Assembly: GCA_016801845.1 (NCBI GenBank)
Contig: CM028914.1
Coordinates: 3,270,001-3,334,000, forward strand
Direction: 5' to 3'
DNA: 64,000 bases
Source: Polydactylus sextarius
Taxonomy: Eukaryota > Chordata > Actinopteri > Polynemidae
Shown: positions 13,216 through 36,904 of the stretch, in pieces
Position numbering within the stretch: the stretch's first letter is position 1
Layout of the letters: each line of letters begins with the position of its first letter
Notes under the pieces: generated by a model
What the model saw: the letters and a program-made list of their open reading frames with translations, nothing else
Told to the model about the DNA's origin: nothing
Databases searched by the model: none
Translations under genes and position numbers: made by a program

Positions 13216-13610
13216 TTCATAGACATGATGATACCAGCTGTTGCCAAAAACAGTGTAAATTGATTTTTAGAATATATAAATACACTTATTTATTATTTTC
13301 CTTTGCTCTAGTGTACAATTTAAACATTCAGACATACATAATATACATTAATAAGAATAAACATTATACACACAAAATTCTAGAAACAATATGTGGACAT
13401 TGAGCTGGAGAACTGCAGTATAGAATAAATATGAACAAATGTGAATAATGAATAGAAGTGTGTAGATCTGTCCGGTCTATCTAAATATTAAATATATATT
13501 TATGTGTATTTATATGAATATTAAATATCATTTACAGTGTGTTGTTTTTTACATACATAGTGCAAATTACAGATCAGTCAGTCAGAGTGGCAGAGTTATG
13601 TAGAGTTCGG

Positions 13611-13860
13611 TTATTGATTAGATGATTTTCTCTGCAGACCTAATTGTTTCAGTCTGTTCTTGTCCTGTTTGGTGGCAGAACCAAACCAGATGATGGTGGA
13701 TGTGCAGAGAACAGACTGGATCATTGTGGTGTAGAACTGGATCAGCAGATCCTGGGGCAGGTTGAACTTCCTGAGCTGATGCAGGAAGAACATCCTCTGC
13801 TGGGCTAATTAAGAAGAAGTAACCATAAAGGTCCTGAACAGCCCTGACTTCATTTATCAT
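13611..13860 (-). mobile_element. Non-LTR retrotransposon reverse-transcriptase 3' fragment
   Basis: The minus strand translates as FLHQLRKFNLPQDLLIQFYT followed by TMIQSVLCTSTIIWFGSATK, a wording typical of the region after the reverse-transcriptase domain in fish LINEs (jockey/L2-like), then a frameshift into IRSAEKII. Heavily 5'-truncated and broken, so a dead fragment. The clade is not certain from this much sequence. Confidence 0.8.
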
Positions 13861-14783
13861 TATAAAAACTGTTAAAGTGTTAAAATCAAAAGTGTTTTTG
13901 ATTTGCTGTTGTTTTTGTATTTAAATATTTGTATCATTTTAATGTTGTGCCAGTACTTTTTATTATTTTTATTTATTATATTCCTCATAAAATAACATTT
14001 CATTTAAAATATAGTGAAATGGGAAATTGTCATTTTTATGTTTATTTTTTAATTTAATCTTTAAATTCATTTAAATTCTCCATCTTATCAAGTCTAAATG
14101 TAAATAGAAAACTTTTTTTTTTACATTTGTGCTGCAAAATAAATATATTGTTGACTTTATTCTCAACCGATCAAATAAAAAACAAACAAACAAACAAACA
14201 AAAAAAACAATCTAATGTTTCATACATTACATTTTATATTTTATTTGGAGCAGAAAAGAATCTGATCATTTTCTATTTGCAATTTATTGATTATTAAACC
14301 AAAAAAAGAAACAATTTAACTACTTAAGGACAAATAAGGTTTTTTTTAGTTTTATTTATTTATCAGGTGGTTATTTTCTTAATTAATTGTTTAATCTATA
14401 TGATAAGTGAAATGTTTATGTTACTGTGATTGTGATGTGTGACAAATAAAATTCTTAATAAAAAAAAAATTGATGAGTTTTCATGAGATTCATTAATTAA
14501 TTGACATTAACATGATGATGATACAGGTCATTTCAGTTCAGATTATCCTCATTTATCACACACCATCAACTGAATATAAAAGTCTTTAGTTTTTTATCTT
14601 TCATTTATTTCAACAAAAAAATAATAAATTAAACCATTTCAGACAATTAATTCAATAAAACTGAACATTGAATAGTTCAGGAGGAACGACTCGTCCAGTG
14701 TAGCGATGCCATCACTGTGAATAACAGACAAATTAATAATTCAGTAGTAAAGTAGACACAGCAAATAGAATTAAATGGCTTTT

Positions 14784-17700
14784 TCATTGTTGCCATCTGT
14801 TTCGTTTGAAGTGATTGACGAGACTCATCCGTTCTTGGCTGCAGTCTTGTTTCACGTTCATGCTGGGAAGAGGAACAGGCTCTTTCTGCTCAGACATCTC
14901 GTAATAAGGACAAACTTTCAGATGAGCAGAGATCGGAGGGACGTCGGACATGTGCCACGAATCCACTGACGAGAACAGTCGACTGAACTCCCAAACCTGC
15001 AGAGAAACAAGAGGGAACAGTCAGGAGGAAGGAGCAGGAAACATGGATGGAGCTGGTGTTTTTAGTGTTTGTTATCTCACAGGTTTTGCCCTCCATTTTG
15101 TTCTTCTTCCACGTGACTGGGTCGTCTTCTCCCAGCGGAGCGTGACCATCCCTTTGTCCTGCAGCTGAGAGGAACAAACCTGCCTCATGAGTCTGGACAC
15201 CAGAGCCAGCTGAGACAGAGACAGACTGTCCAGGAAACTGGCCACGTGACACAACACTTCATAAGGCAGCGAACTCAGAGTGTCCTCCTCTACTCCTCTT
15301 CCTCCGACACCTGGTGAGGTGACGAGGGTCGGACGCAGGTTGAAACATCTCAGCTGGTGACTGCAGAGCAGTGAAAATGCAAAAAATAGTGATGTTACAA
15401 TCACCAAAAGCAAACAAAAGCACAAAAGCAGATCTAAAAACCGATAGATGTGAGTTGTGTTCACTTGTAGACGACGTCGGCCTTTTGTGTCGACGGTTGA
15501 AACCTCCTCTGGTTGTAGGTGCAGCCCAGATACGCCAGAGGACATCTCTGCTCGAACCAGCCGCTCAGACACGTCTGAATGTCGCTGTGCACGTTCCTGG
15601 AGAAGAAGATAAACATTAAAGGTGCACTATGTTAATGCATCAGCTTCACAGTTGGTGTGATGGTTAAACGACTCCTTACAGCATGAAGGAAGTATCTCTC
15701 TGACTCCACTGTTTCTTGAAAAACATGTAAGATCAAGATTCACAAATTCACAAAGGAGTTACCCAATAAGATCAGCTCTTCTGTTTCTGTTGAATTAAAC
15801 TTTTAGCTACATGTTGTGCATCTTGAGCTCAGCCTTACTCTGAGACTGTAGGACTTGTGTAGTCGTGTTCCTTTGAAAATGGTTCACGTGTGAATAAGAA
15901 CTGAGGAGAATTCACACCTGATATGTGTGGCGATCTGCTGGCGGTGGAAGGTGTGTTCACAGATGAAGGCGAAGGCGCAGCTCGCTCTGCTGTGTCGGCT
16001 GTTCACGCTCTCCGACTGCAGCTGCAGGTGGAGTTTCATTGGCCTGTCGACCATCACCTCCGCCAGCGTCGTCCTCTTGTTCTTGAACGGCGCCGCTCTG
16101 AACGTGTGGGTCTGCGTCCCCACGTCGATGTAGAGTCCATCAGCTGCTTTTGACTCACTGATCTACACAGAAACCAATCGACAGATGGAGCCAATGAAGA
16201 AGTCAATGTTTTTTTCTTTTCTTTTCTTAAAGGTTTGTTTGATCAATAATCAGTTGGTGACGTCACGTCAACCACTGTAACTATAAAACCAAGTCAGATC
16301 AGGTTTTTACAATAACTAAAGATGTGAATCTTTCTCTTTAATGTCAGATGATCTTGTTTCAAACATTGTTGTGACGTTAGAGGTGTTAGAGGTTTTAAAC
16401 AAGTGTTTAGTTACAATTCACTTAGAAAAACAAGACCAGGTTTACTAGACTGGTTGTATCTGGACTTTGACTGAAATAATGAAGTTGGGGACTTGATCCG
16501 TCTCTGCCAATCGATCACGACCGATGATCCTGATCTATTCTATTCTACTTAAAAGGAAAACACCAATATTGTATTGTGTGCAGTATTTGATTGACCTTGT
16601 GACCCATGACCTCCCTCTCAGCGTAGCCCAGCAGTGTGGCTGCTGCTTCGTCGCTGAACCAGTCGTCTTCGTTGGTGTCGAGGTCTGACGTGTCCACGCT
16701 GCGAGGTTCGCTCTGGGCCCTCGCCGCCGTGTCGTACAGATGAACTCGCTGTCTGTAGTGGTAGCTGTCGGGAACCTTTTAGAAAATTACATTAAAGCAT
16801 TTATAAATAATTATCAAACCCAGGTGAATGCAGTTTATTTAGTTGGTGTTTTGTACCTTGAAAGATCGCAGCGTCTGGACTGGAATCGGCTCCAAGCTGC
16901 CGTAAACAAAATCCTTCTCCCTCGGCGTACAGGCCTCGATTTGTCCAAACGCGAGCAGCATCCGACCGTGATGCACCAGGTACATGTTGTACTCCTGTGG
17001 CGTGAGCTCCTGCCCCAGACGCTCCAACACTCCCGTCTGCCAGGGAGCCAACCCCGTCTTACTGGTGTCTGGTTGTGGACACTTTTCACCGTCTTTCTCC
17101 GTCTCTTTGTGATCTGCTCTTGTATTTTCCGCCTCACTACTCTGCCTCTCATCTCTCCTGCTCTCTGCCTGCTTCCCTTTATCTCCAGGTTTTGGATTTT
17201 GTTCAGGATTTTCCAGGGTTGCTTCAGCGACAGCACAAGCGCCTCTCTCCATGCTGAACATCATCTCAAAGATGTTGTACTTCTCCATGTTGATTGTCGG
17301 CTTCTGCCCTGCAGTTTTCTGTACAGTTTCCTCAACTTTATTCTCATACACGCTGGTTTCTGCAGAAACTGATCCATGAGAGATCATACAAGAGAAGACA
17401 AAAGATAAAGAAAAGATACATGAATAAATTTGTCACATATCAGGTGATTTAATCCTTTCAAAGACCTTCAGATGACTCAGTTCCTCCAGGATTTCAGGCC
17501 TTTTTTGGCCTAATTTGTCTGTTTTTTTTAAATTGTGATGAATGTTGTGGTGTTTTGTTGCAGTAAAGTTGCATTTTTTTCCCCTTGCAGGTTCCTTGCA
17601 GCAATTTTTTTTGCAGCAATTTTTTCCTTTTTTTAAAAAAGATTTCCTTTTAAAGGGGGAAAAAAACATTCCAACTTTGACTTTCTCCCACAAATTTATT

Positions 17701-18667
17701 CCAGTAAAACCCTTAAAAAAAAACACTGCAACTTTTAACACAATTTACTCCCTTTTAAAGGCCAAAAAATTGCACATTTCCTGCATCATCCAAAACAAAA
17801 GAAGGAAGTGATTATATTGATGTATGGCTCAATGCTCTGCTGGAAGCGATGATTATTGGTCAAAATTTGTTGCAGTAACTGGTCAAATTTGCAAGGTCAC
17901 ACAAAATTTGCAGGGACTGGTTGAATTTGTAAAAATAGTTGTGGTTGTAACATCATGTAATTCTGGGGGTCTGGATACTGAAATGCTGCTAAATTCACCT
18001 TTGTTGGCGTCATTATCTACAACACTATTAACAACTCCTCCCACTGCTGCCTCCTCCTTCTTCTCCTCCTGTATTTCCTCCTCTTCTTCTTCCTCCTCCA
18101 TCATCAGCTCTGGATAGATGGGTTTCATCTTCAAGCGGCTGAAAAGATCCGACTGATCAACCATGGCCACGGCGACATCCAGAGCCTCCTGGTTTTCCTG
18201 CAGCACTTTCTCCTGCAGGATCTTGCTGCAGTGTGGGTTGGTGTCGTCGACCGGCCATCGCAGCCACTCCATGGAGCAGCTGACCACGCTGGCCGGACAC
18301 AGCTGGAGGTGAGCGGCCTGCGAGGAGCGAGGCAGCTGGATGGGGCAGCCGTACTCAGCGTTGAGGCACGGCACCCTCACGTTGGGACAGAGCAGCAGGT
18401 GATCCTCCTCTTTGCAGTGGTGATATAAAGCTCCACACTGCAGGCGACAGGAGATGATGGCGCAGCTCACTGACACCTCCACCTTCGTCCTGCAGCGTCG
18501 ACTGTAGCAGGAATCACAGTGGACATGTTGTTTCACCTTGGAGGCTCGAGAACGGTAGCTCTGATTGGACGAGGAGAAGAAACAAACAAAGATCAAGGAT
18601 GAAGTTAAAAGATGAAGATATGCAACATGCAAAGTGCAACAGAAGAGTTATATCTGTGACTCACCAT
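14784..18667 (-). CDS. fbxo40-like: FBXO40-like F-box protein, copy A
   Basis: Exons 18667-18665 (ATG only), 18560-17999, 17359-16857, 16775-16596, 16162-15918, 15596-15465, 15360-15081, 14996-14784 splice in frame to 705 residues (human FBXO40 is about 709). N-terminal TRAF-type zinc-finger region with regularly spaced Cys/His (CDSCYSRRC, CKEEDHLLLCP, HLQLCPASVVSC); middle block GLAPWQTGVLERL and YNMYLVHHGRML; a DVGTQTHTF block; CPLAYLGCTYNQRRFQPS; and an F-box around residue 570 (LSSLPYEVLCHVASFLDSL). FBXO40 is a muscle SCF ubiquitin-ligase substrate receptor acting on IRS1 in mammals; substrate here is inferred only. The start codon sits alone at the end of a small exon (ATG then GTGAGT), as in copy B. 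The intron 17360-17998 is absent from copy B and contains a MITE. Acidic low-complexity run near residue 160. Confidence 0.9.
17450..17810 (-). mobile_element. hAT-like MITE inside an FBXO40-A intron
   Basis: Read on the minus strand this stretch aligns with the element at 48863-49036: shared blocks TGCAACTTTACTGCAACAA (TTTATTGCAACAA there), CAGACAAATTAGGCC and AAATCCTGGAGG. It fills most of the copy-specific intron 17360-17998. Low complexity and no coding capacity; exact ends unclear. Confidence 0.6.
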
Positions 18668-19936
18668 CTCTGCAGGACTATTTTATAATCCTGCAAGACA
18701 AACACAAATATAAAGGTTTAGAAAACAAAGCAACTTGTTTCACTATCACCTGACGTATTAGACAGATTGATACAATCTGAGCTTGTTCTCAACTTGTTTT
18801 ACTTTTGCAGGTTTCTAAAGGTTTTGAAGGTGATGACAGCAACTCAACACAAACATCAGGATGTGTTTGTGTTTTATAACCTTCTTAGTTTTGCTGCCAA
18901 CTGGAACTAAACACCAGAAGACTTTAGTTTTACATGAATTCAATCATAAACAAAAACTAAACTAAACCTTCATCCTGATGGGAACATTAATATCTGTACC
19001 AACGCGTATAAAACAAAAATGTTAATCAGCTCCAAAGATGCTTAAAATTTATTAAAATAAACTGATTCCATTTCACCCCAATAAAATAAAGAGCTGGTAT
19101 CAACAGTAAAATGTAGACAAGTTAATACATAAATAAAATAAACACAAAAAGCAACTGAAAAATGAGACAAACCAACATCTTACCAATGTGCCACCGCAGA
19201 CGTCTTGTTTCTTCTCTTTGGTTTTTATAAAGTTGTTTTCAGTCCTTGTGCTCTTTGAACCAGCAGGTTAAAATTAGCCAAGCAGCAACAAGTAGGTTCA
19301 GCAGGAGAAATACCTCCCTCCTCTCAGAGCTTCTCCTCGGCTTCTTCAATTCACAACCTCCAAAGTCTCACGCTTTGGAGGTACAGATCAGATTCTCATA
19401 TTGAGGCTGAAATTATGCATCCAGACTCCATAGATTAAATAGTTAATCCTCTCTTAAAATACAAACCTATAATATATTTTGATGGTGATCAAACCTCCAC
19501 TAGAGGACACTGTTTGGATTTTAAATCGTTTTGCACAGGTTGAAGTCAACTGTCAGCTGCTGCAGCTTGAACCAGAGGACAGAAGGTGACACAGATTTCC
19601 TGACGTCTGACTGCAGCAGTAATCCAAACCATGTTTCTGACCACCTGTGTAACATTTCTCTGTCAGTGCTCAGCTCTATTTATAACACACACACACACCC
19701 ACCCACACACACACACACACACAGAGCACACACACTCTTTAAAGCTCAGGACGAAGGGCAACAAGTTGTTTTTCTCTTCTCCAACATTAAAAATCCTCTC
19801 AACTTTCCTGTTACAGGATTCTGCTGCTACTTTGTTTAATTAAACTCTGAGACTTTTAGATTTAGACCATTTCTTCTGTTTGCAGGACAAAGAGCTGCAA
19901 ATTAAAGACAAAAACTGGTGCAAGAGGATCTGAAGG
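18668..19936. promoter_or_regulatory. Shared upstream region between the head-to-head FBXO40 copies
   Basis: About 1.27 kb separates the two start codons. Each ATG lies in a small exon preceded by a splice acceptor (minus strand around 18691; plus strand TTTGCAG ending at 19886), so both genes have at least one upstream non-coding exon here and the true promoters are inside this interval. Contains a (CA)n tract (19684-19724) and E-box and MEF2-like sites noted separately. Confidence 0.55.
19676..19685. promoter_or_regulatory. MEF2-type site, flanked by E-boxes
   Basis: CTATTTATAA fits the MEF2 consensus YTA(A/T)4TAR. A CACCTG E-box lies about 30 bases upstream (19641-19646) and CAGCTG at about 19554. 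Such combinations are common in muscle enhancers, fitting muscle expression of FBXO40 in mammals. The same A/T core could also serve as a TATA-like element. Confidence 0.35.
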
Positions 19937-22900
19937 ATGGTACGGTTTCATTTTACATCTGTTTCTTCAAATGTCGTTCTGGCTTCTGGCTTCTCCAGAA
20001 ATTAAAATGTTCTGTTGGTTTGAACAATGTTTGTCTGCACAGAATCATGTTGTGATTATTTACTCATCTGCAGATGTAATATGGACATTTTTTTATGTTA
20101 CAATAATGTTAAAATCTGTTCTTTTATTTTCAATTTTATCAAAACAGAGTCATCGTTCTCGAGCCTCCAAGGTGAAACAACATGTCCACTGTGATTCCTG
20201 CTACAGTCGACGCTGCAGGACGAAGGTGGAGGTGTCAGTGAGCTGCGCCGTCATCTCCTGTCGCCTGCAGTGTGGCGCTCTCTTCCATCTCTGCAAAGAG
20301 GAGGATCACCTGCTGCTCTGTCCCAATGTGAGGGTGCCGTGCCTCAACGCTGAGTACGGCTGCCCCATCCAGCTGCCTCGCTCCTCGCAGGCCGCTCACC
20401 TCCAGCTGTGTCCAGCCAGCGTGGTCAGCTGCTCCATGGAGTGGAACCGCTGGCCGTCAAATGACGCTCATTCCTTCCCGACCCCGGAGCTGCATGAACG
20501 CCTGATCAGAGAAAGAGAGAACGGAGGATGTCTGGACTTGGCCTTGGCTCTGAAAGACCAGGATCGGCTGTTTCACTCTCTGAAGATGAAGAAACTGTTT
20601 CCTGAGCTGATCCAGAGTGTGAAGAAGGAGGAGAAGGAGGAGGAGAGGAGGGAGGAGGAGAGGAAGAGGGAGGAGAGGAAGCAGAAGAAGGCTGCAAAGG
20701 AGAAGGAGGCACAGGCTCACAAATGGGAATCTTTTACAGGGTTTAACCTTAATGCAGGTGATAAAGAAGAGGATGAAGACGAAGATGAAGATGAAGATGA
20801 AGATGATTTTGAAGTTGAATATCAGCGGGAGTTGACTCAGGAGGAGAGAGAAGCTTTAGCAAGAGAGTCAGGTGTGAAACCTGACCTGTTGGAGAACTAC
20901 AACGCCTGGGAGCGGATGTTCAACATGGAGATGGGCGGCTGCAGGGAAGCAGCACGAGCTGCTTTGTTTGAGAGAGTCAGGGGAGGAGCTAAAACTCCTG
21001 GAAAAGACCCAGGAACTGTGACGAAGGAGGATACAGCAGGTTCTTGCGTGGGTGCAGCAGCAGCATCGTCATCATCATCAAACACTTGCAAACAGGTGAA
21101 CGGTGCATGTGCAGCTCCTTCCACATCCTCCTCCTCATCCTCATCCAGTGGCACAGCAAAGAAAACCTTTTTTTATGGATATTTGGAGCCGATGAAGATT
21201 ATCACTGTGCGCACGTTTAAAATCCCAACAAGCTTCTCTGCAAAAAACACTCGTATCCGAAACCCTGGTTTCTACAGGAGGGAGAGTAAAGCTGTGGACA
21301 CCAGCGACCTGGGGGTCAGTCCGCAGGAGATGCCGGTGTGGGAGGAGGTTCAGGTGAGACACAGAGAAATAAATCCCTCATAATCATGGCTTCATGACAT
21401 TGATGAGTATTTATCACATGATGTGTTTGCTTTTCCTCCTCAGGCGTCTCTGCTTTGCTCCCTGGAGAAAGAACAAAGAGGTCACCTGATCGCAGAGAGC
21501 GTGTGCACGGACGGTTTGTTGCAGGATGAAGGAACTCAGACCTACGACTTCCTGTCTGCTCCTTTTCGCAGAAACACGACGCTCGCTGATCTCACAGCCG
21601 TAAAACCTCTGGAGCTTCACCTCCAGCTGCAGGTGGAGAGCGTCACCAGCCGACACCACAAAGCCAGCTCGGCCTTCACCTTCCTCTGCGGCCACTCCTT
21701 CCAACGCAGAGAATACGGGAAACATTATAAGTCTGGTTTCTTTTGTTTTTATTTCTGTGTGTTTCAAGGTTCAAGAAATGATGGTGTGAAGATAAAACCG
21801 ATTGCTTTTCTAATGATCAACATGATCCCACATGCAGGAACATCCACAGTGACATCCAGATGGGGGTGAACGGCTGGTTCCAGCAGCGATGCCCGCTGGC
21901 GTATCTGGGCTGCACCTACAGCCAGAGGAGGTTTCAACCGTCCACACATGAAGCAAACATCTCCTACAAGTGAGATCAAACTCAAAGTTTGTCTTTATTG
22001 TGACAATGATGCATCATTAAATGACATATCATCACATTATGGAGCTGAATGTTTTAGCAAAAAGATGTTTATTCACATTTTATACGACATCATCAATAGT
22101 TTGATTTTTTTGTTTTTAAGGAATTAAGAAATACTTCAAGTTTTTCTTTAGTTTGTGCTCAGAGATATTCACATTATGAGGGTAATTTAGACAAGAAAAA
22201 AGAAGATAATGTTATAAGAGTGAGGAACTGTCAGCAGCTGGATGGAAACAAAGGAGAGAAGAGGATGAAAGTGAAGTGAATGAGACTTTGAGTCTTGTTT
22301 AGTTTAATTAAGCAGCTCTTGAAAGTGTTGAGAAGCTGCTACATCAGTCTGATGTTAAAATTCACAAGTTGAAGTTGTTGTGTCGTCATTGATCCACTTC
22401 AATTGATTAACAAGCAGATTAATCCTCGGTGGATAAATTACTGCCACACAGGGCAGAAAAATCGACTCCACCTTTAATGATCACAGATTTAATTTCACTT
22501 ACAGCGACGACCTGGGATGTTTCAGTCTGCATCCAACCACCTCCATCACTCTGAGCGGCGCCTCCGAGGCGTCCGACAGCTCAACAGACTCATCCACCGC
22601 CCAGAGACGAAGAGGCGGGGGAGGCGGAGGGGAGGACGCTCTGAGTTCGCTGCCTTATGAAGTGTTGTGTCACGTGGCCAGTTTCCTGGACAGTCTGTCT
22701 CTGTCTCAGCTGGCTCTGGTGTCCAGACTCATGAGGCAGGTTTGTTCCTCTCTGCTGCAGGACAAAGGGGTGGTCACGCTCCAATGGGAGAGGAAGACGT
22801 ACTCACATGGAGGAGCAAAGTGGAGGGTGAAACACAGGGTGAGTAAGAGCTGGTGTGTCTGTCAGGATCATATCCAGCTGGAAAGGTGAGATGAACATAT

Positions 22901-23628
22901 TTAAATTGACGGTCTGGAGAAATTTGAACCCAGAGTCTATTTCACCACGAATATGAGTCAAACTCCACCTCAAGAGATTTTTTACGTTGGTTGAAGTAAT
23001 ATCGAGTCTGACCGTCTTTTGTTTTCACAACCAAATAGTAAACAATGAAAGTAAATGGGGCAGTCAGCCAAACGTATCTAAATTGTCATTTTTTAACCAC
23101 TAATAAAGCTCAAAATATCACTTCACCCTATTCATGCTACTGCTGAAGTAATATCACTTCAAAATATCACTTCACTTCAGCAGTAGCATGAATAGGGTGA
23201 AGTGATATTTTGAGCTTTATTAGTGGTTAAAAAATGACAATTTAGATACGTTTGGCTGACTGCCCCATTTACTTTCATTGTTAAATATAAATAAATATAA
23301 CTTCAACCAACGTAAAGTATCTATTGAGGGGTTGTTTTGAAATAGACCCTGGGTTCAAATTACTCCAGACCGTCACTTTAAACGAAGTGGTTTGTCTCGT
23401 TCCTCTTCAGGTTTGGCAGTTCAGCACCTTGTTCTCTCCGTTGACACCTGGTGCTTCAGAGACGTGCCGTCAATTTCTGAGCATCTGAAAGTTTGTCCTT
23501 ACTATGAGAAGGAGTCCAGAGAAGAGAAGATTCGCCTGCCATGGGTCAGAGACAACATCCAGACCAGCACCAGCTGCAAAGGTCCCACTCTGGTCAACTT
23601 GTTCCAGCACAAGAGGATCATGATGTAG
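19937..23628 (+). CDS. fbxo40-like: FBXO40-like F-box protein, copy B, frame break in last exon
   Basis: Exons 19937-19939 (ATG only), 20148-21353, 21444-21730, 21838-21969, 22505-22838, 23411-23628. The N-terminal zinc-finger region is almost identical to copy A (CDSCYSRRCRTKVEVSVSC). Then NRWPSNDAHS, a Lys/Glu-rich coiled stretch, an Asp/Glu repeat, SKAVDTSDLGVSPQEMPVWE, CPLAYLGCTYSQRRFQPS, and the F-box LSSLPYEVLCHVASFLDSL. Unlike copy A and human FBXO40 it lacks the block with the APWQ-GVLERL and YNMYLVH motifs; a Ser/Ala-rich stretch occupies that place before FFYGYLEP. In the last exon the usual acceptor (after 23410) gives VWQFSTLFS and then goes out of frame about one base short near 23437, with a stop soon after. 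An alternative CAG acceptor ending at 23424 would restore frame to HLKVCPYYEK and the stop at 23628. A weak donor (GTCTGG) ends exon 3. Confidence 0.87.
22901..23381. mobile_element. Palindromic MITE, copy 2
   Basis: In the last intron of FBXO40-B. Arms match copy 1; the centre is shortened, so the two arms meet near 23150-23170 around the CTTCACTTCAGCAGTAGCAT block and its complement. TTAA at 22901-22904 and 23378-23381 bounds it. Confidence 0.88.
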
Positions 23629-23928
23629 ATTTTATTTTTATTGTTGTCATAATTATTTACAATTATTTATGAACATAAAAACATCATAACCTGCCTGGTT
23701 TAGTTCCTACAAGATAAAACATTATTATAATAACACAAAAATTAGTTTAAATTAAAGTAATCAAACAGAAGCTGAGCAGCACTGTTAGTTTTTCTAATAT
23801 GATGACAAATGTGTGACTGTAGATTTATTTAGTTTCTCAGAGTTTGTGTGAGAATAAATGAAAACTGTGAGTTGTAAAGATTTGTGCACTTTATAAAATG
23901 AAGTTTTACAATTGCATTGCTGTTATTT

Positions 23929-23934
23929 AATAAA
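23929..23934 (+). terminator. Polyadenylation signal for FBXO40-B
   Basis: AATAAA about 300 bases after the copy B stop and about 150 bases before the TLCD2 stop on the other strand, so the two genes end tail to tail. Confidence 0.55.
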
Positions 23935-24081
23935 TGACTGTGGTGGCCACTGACACGTGTGTATCACATGATACTGTCTCTTGTTCTCTTTCTATTTATT
24001 TCTACTTTATGATACAAACACTGTAAGTTCCTGTGTTCAGCCTCATGGTGAAAGAGGTAAAAGTCTCGTCCTTGTCTCCGT

Positions 24082-26339
<2,258 letters not shown>

Positions 26340-27601
26340 AACTAGACTCAACGCGGCAGCCTGAACTCACAATGTGTGACACTGTCGCCTGAAACACTTT
26401 AAATCATGTTTGTGAAAGAACCTCGCTGCACTCAAACGTCCATATCTCTGCTCACGTGAAGTGATAAACTGCTTGTTGATAACAGGTGAAGAGCCGACAT
26501 GATCCTGAACCAACCCGGGTTTAAAATAATCTACAATAATAGTCCCAGTATCAAATTTGATCTAATGCAAATATACTTTACTATTACTTCTCAGGGTCAA
26601 TGTTAATGTTAAATAAAACATATATAAGGTGAAACATTGAAACAAAAATATTAGTCATATGTTATATAGAGCAGTGATTCCTGATCACTGAGCCACGTTA
26701 ATGTGTCGTGGGAATTATCCAATTTTACTGAATTTAATAAAATATATTTTATTATATAAACTGATACTTCTGTTTGGTGCTGCAGGATTTTTTCTAATGT
26801 AAAATATAATAATAATAATAATAATAATAATAAAGGTTTGGAAACTTTGATATAAAGGAAATATTTTTGCCTTGAAAGATCATTTAACCCTTTGAAGACA
26901 CATAAAATAACATTATATTCAAATGTTTTTTAATCTGAGATGTTTATTAACCTCGTTAATAAATTAGTAAAATATAAAAATAAATGAATATTTCTGTGTA
27001 ATTTCATAACTATATTTATTATTATTATAAATAAAATGATGAAATATTATATTTTGAATTTAAATATAGATTTATTAAGTGTTGAGTCAACAACTCAACA
27101 TTAAATAAAATCACCTGACTATTAACAGAGTAATAACTCGAGTACTTGAGTAATTAAAGTTTGATGTTCTTGTGATATAAACCAGCTCTGTACGTTGATC
27201 TGTGTCACTGGTCCTTTCAGCTCAGGCGACCGCTGCCTCGTCAGCCGTTTCTCTACGCTGCTGTTTGTGAAACACAAAAGACCTCGGTGGCTTTTCTCTG
27301 GAACAATAACAGGTCAGAACATGAGCAGCCCCGTCTGTGAAGCCGATCGTTCACTCCAGTCTTTAAAAATCACCTTTTTAGTCCATTTTTCAACAACTCA
27401 ACAAGAGATTAAAAGATGAGGGATGAGCGATGGATCATCTGCACAGGAAACAGACTCTTATTTCATCTTTTAGCTGATGAGAAGAGAACAAACTGAGACT
27501 TCTGTTGGAGAAAAACATCTTTCAACTGTGAATCTGACAAACTTTAATGTCACTGGAGGCGTTTGTTGGATGTTTGTGACTATTATCGTTTCTATTAAAT
27601 C
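26340..27601. other. Intergenic between divergent TLCD2 and the AIF-like gene
   Basis: Start codons are about 1.26 kb apart on opposite strands, so both promoters lie here. Contains an ATA run (about 26809-26832) and AT-rich sequence in the middle; a more mixed-composition stretch at 27180-27600 probably holds the first exon and 5'UTR of the AIF-like gene. No coding exon seen. Confidence 0.55.

Positions 27602-36904
<9,303 letters not shown>

Larger units (their letters stand above)
12496..14783. other. Intergenic: CCDC92B promoter side and FBXO40-A 3' flank
   Basis: Contains the likely CCDC92B 5'UTR/promoter (a CpG- and CTG-rich patch about 12840-13110), an AGG run at 13178-13215, a LINE fragment at 13611-13860, and AT-rich DNA. 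A minus-strand polyadenylation signal (TTTATT on the plus strand, 14604-14609) lies about 175 bases past the FBXO40-A stop. No other gene seen. Confidence 0.6.
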
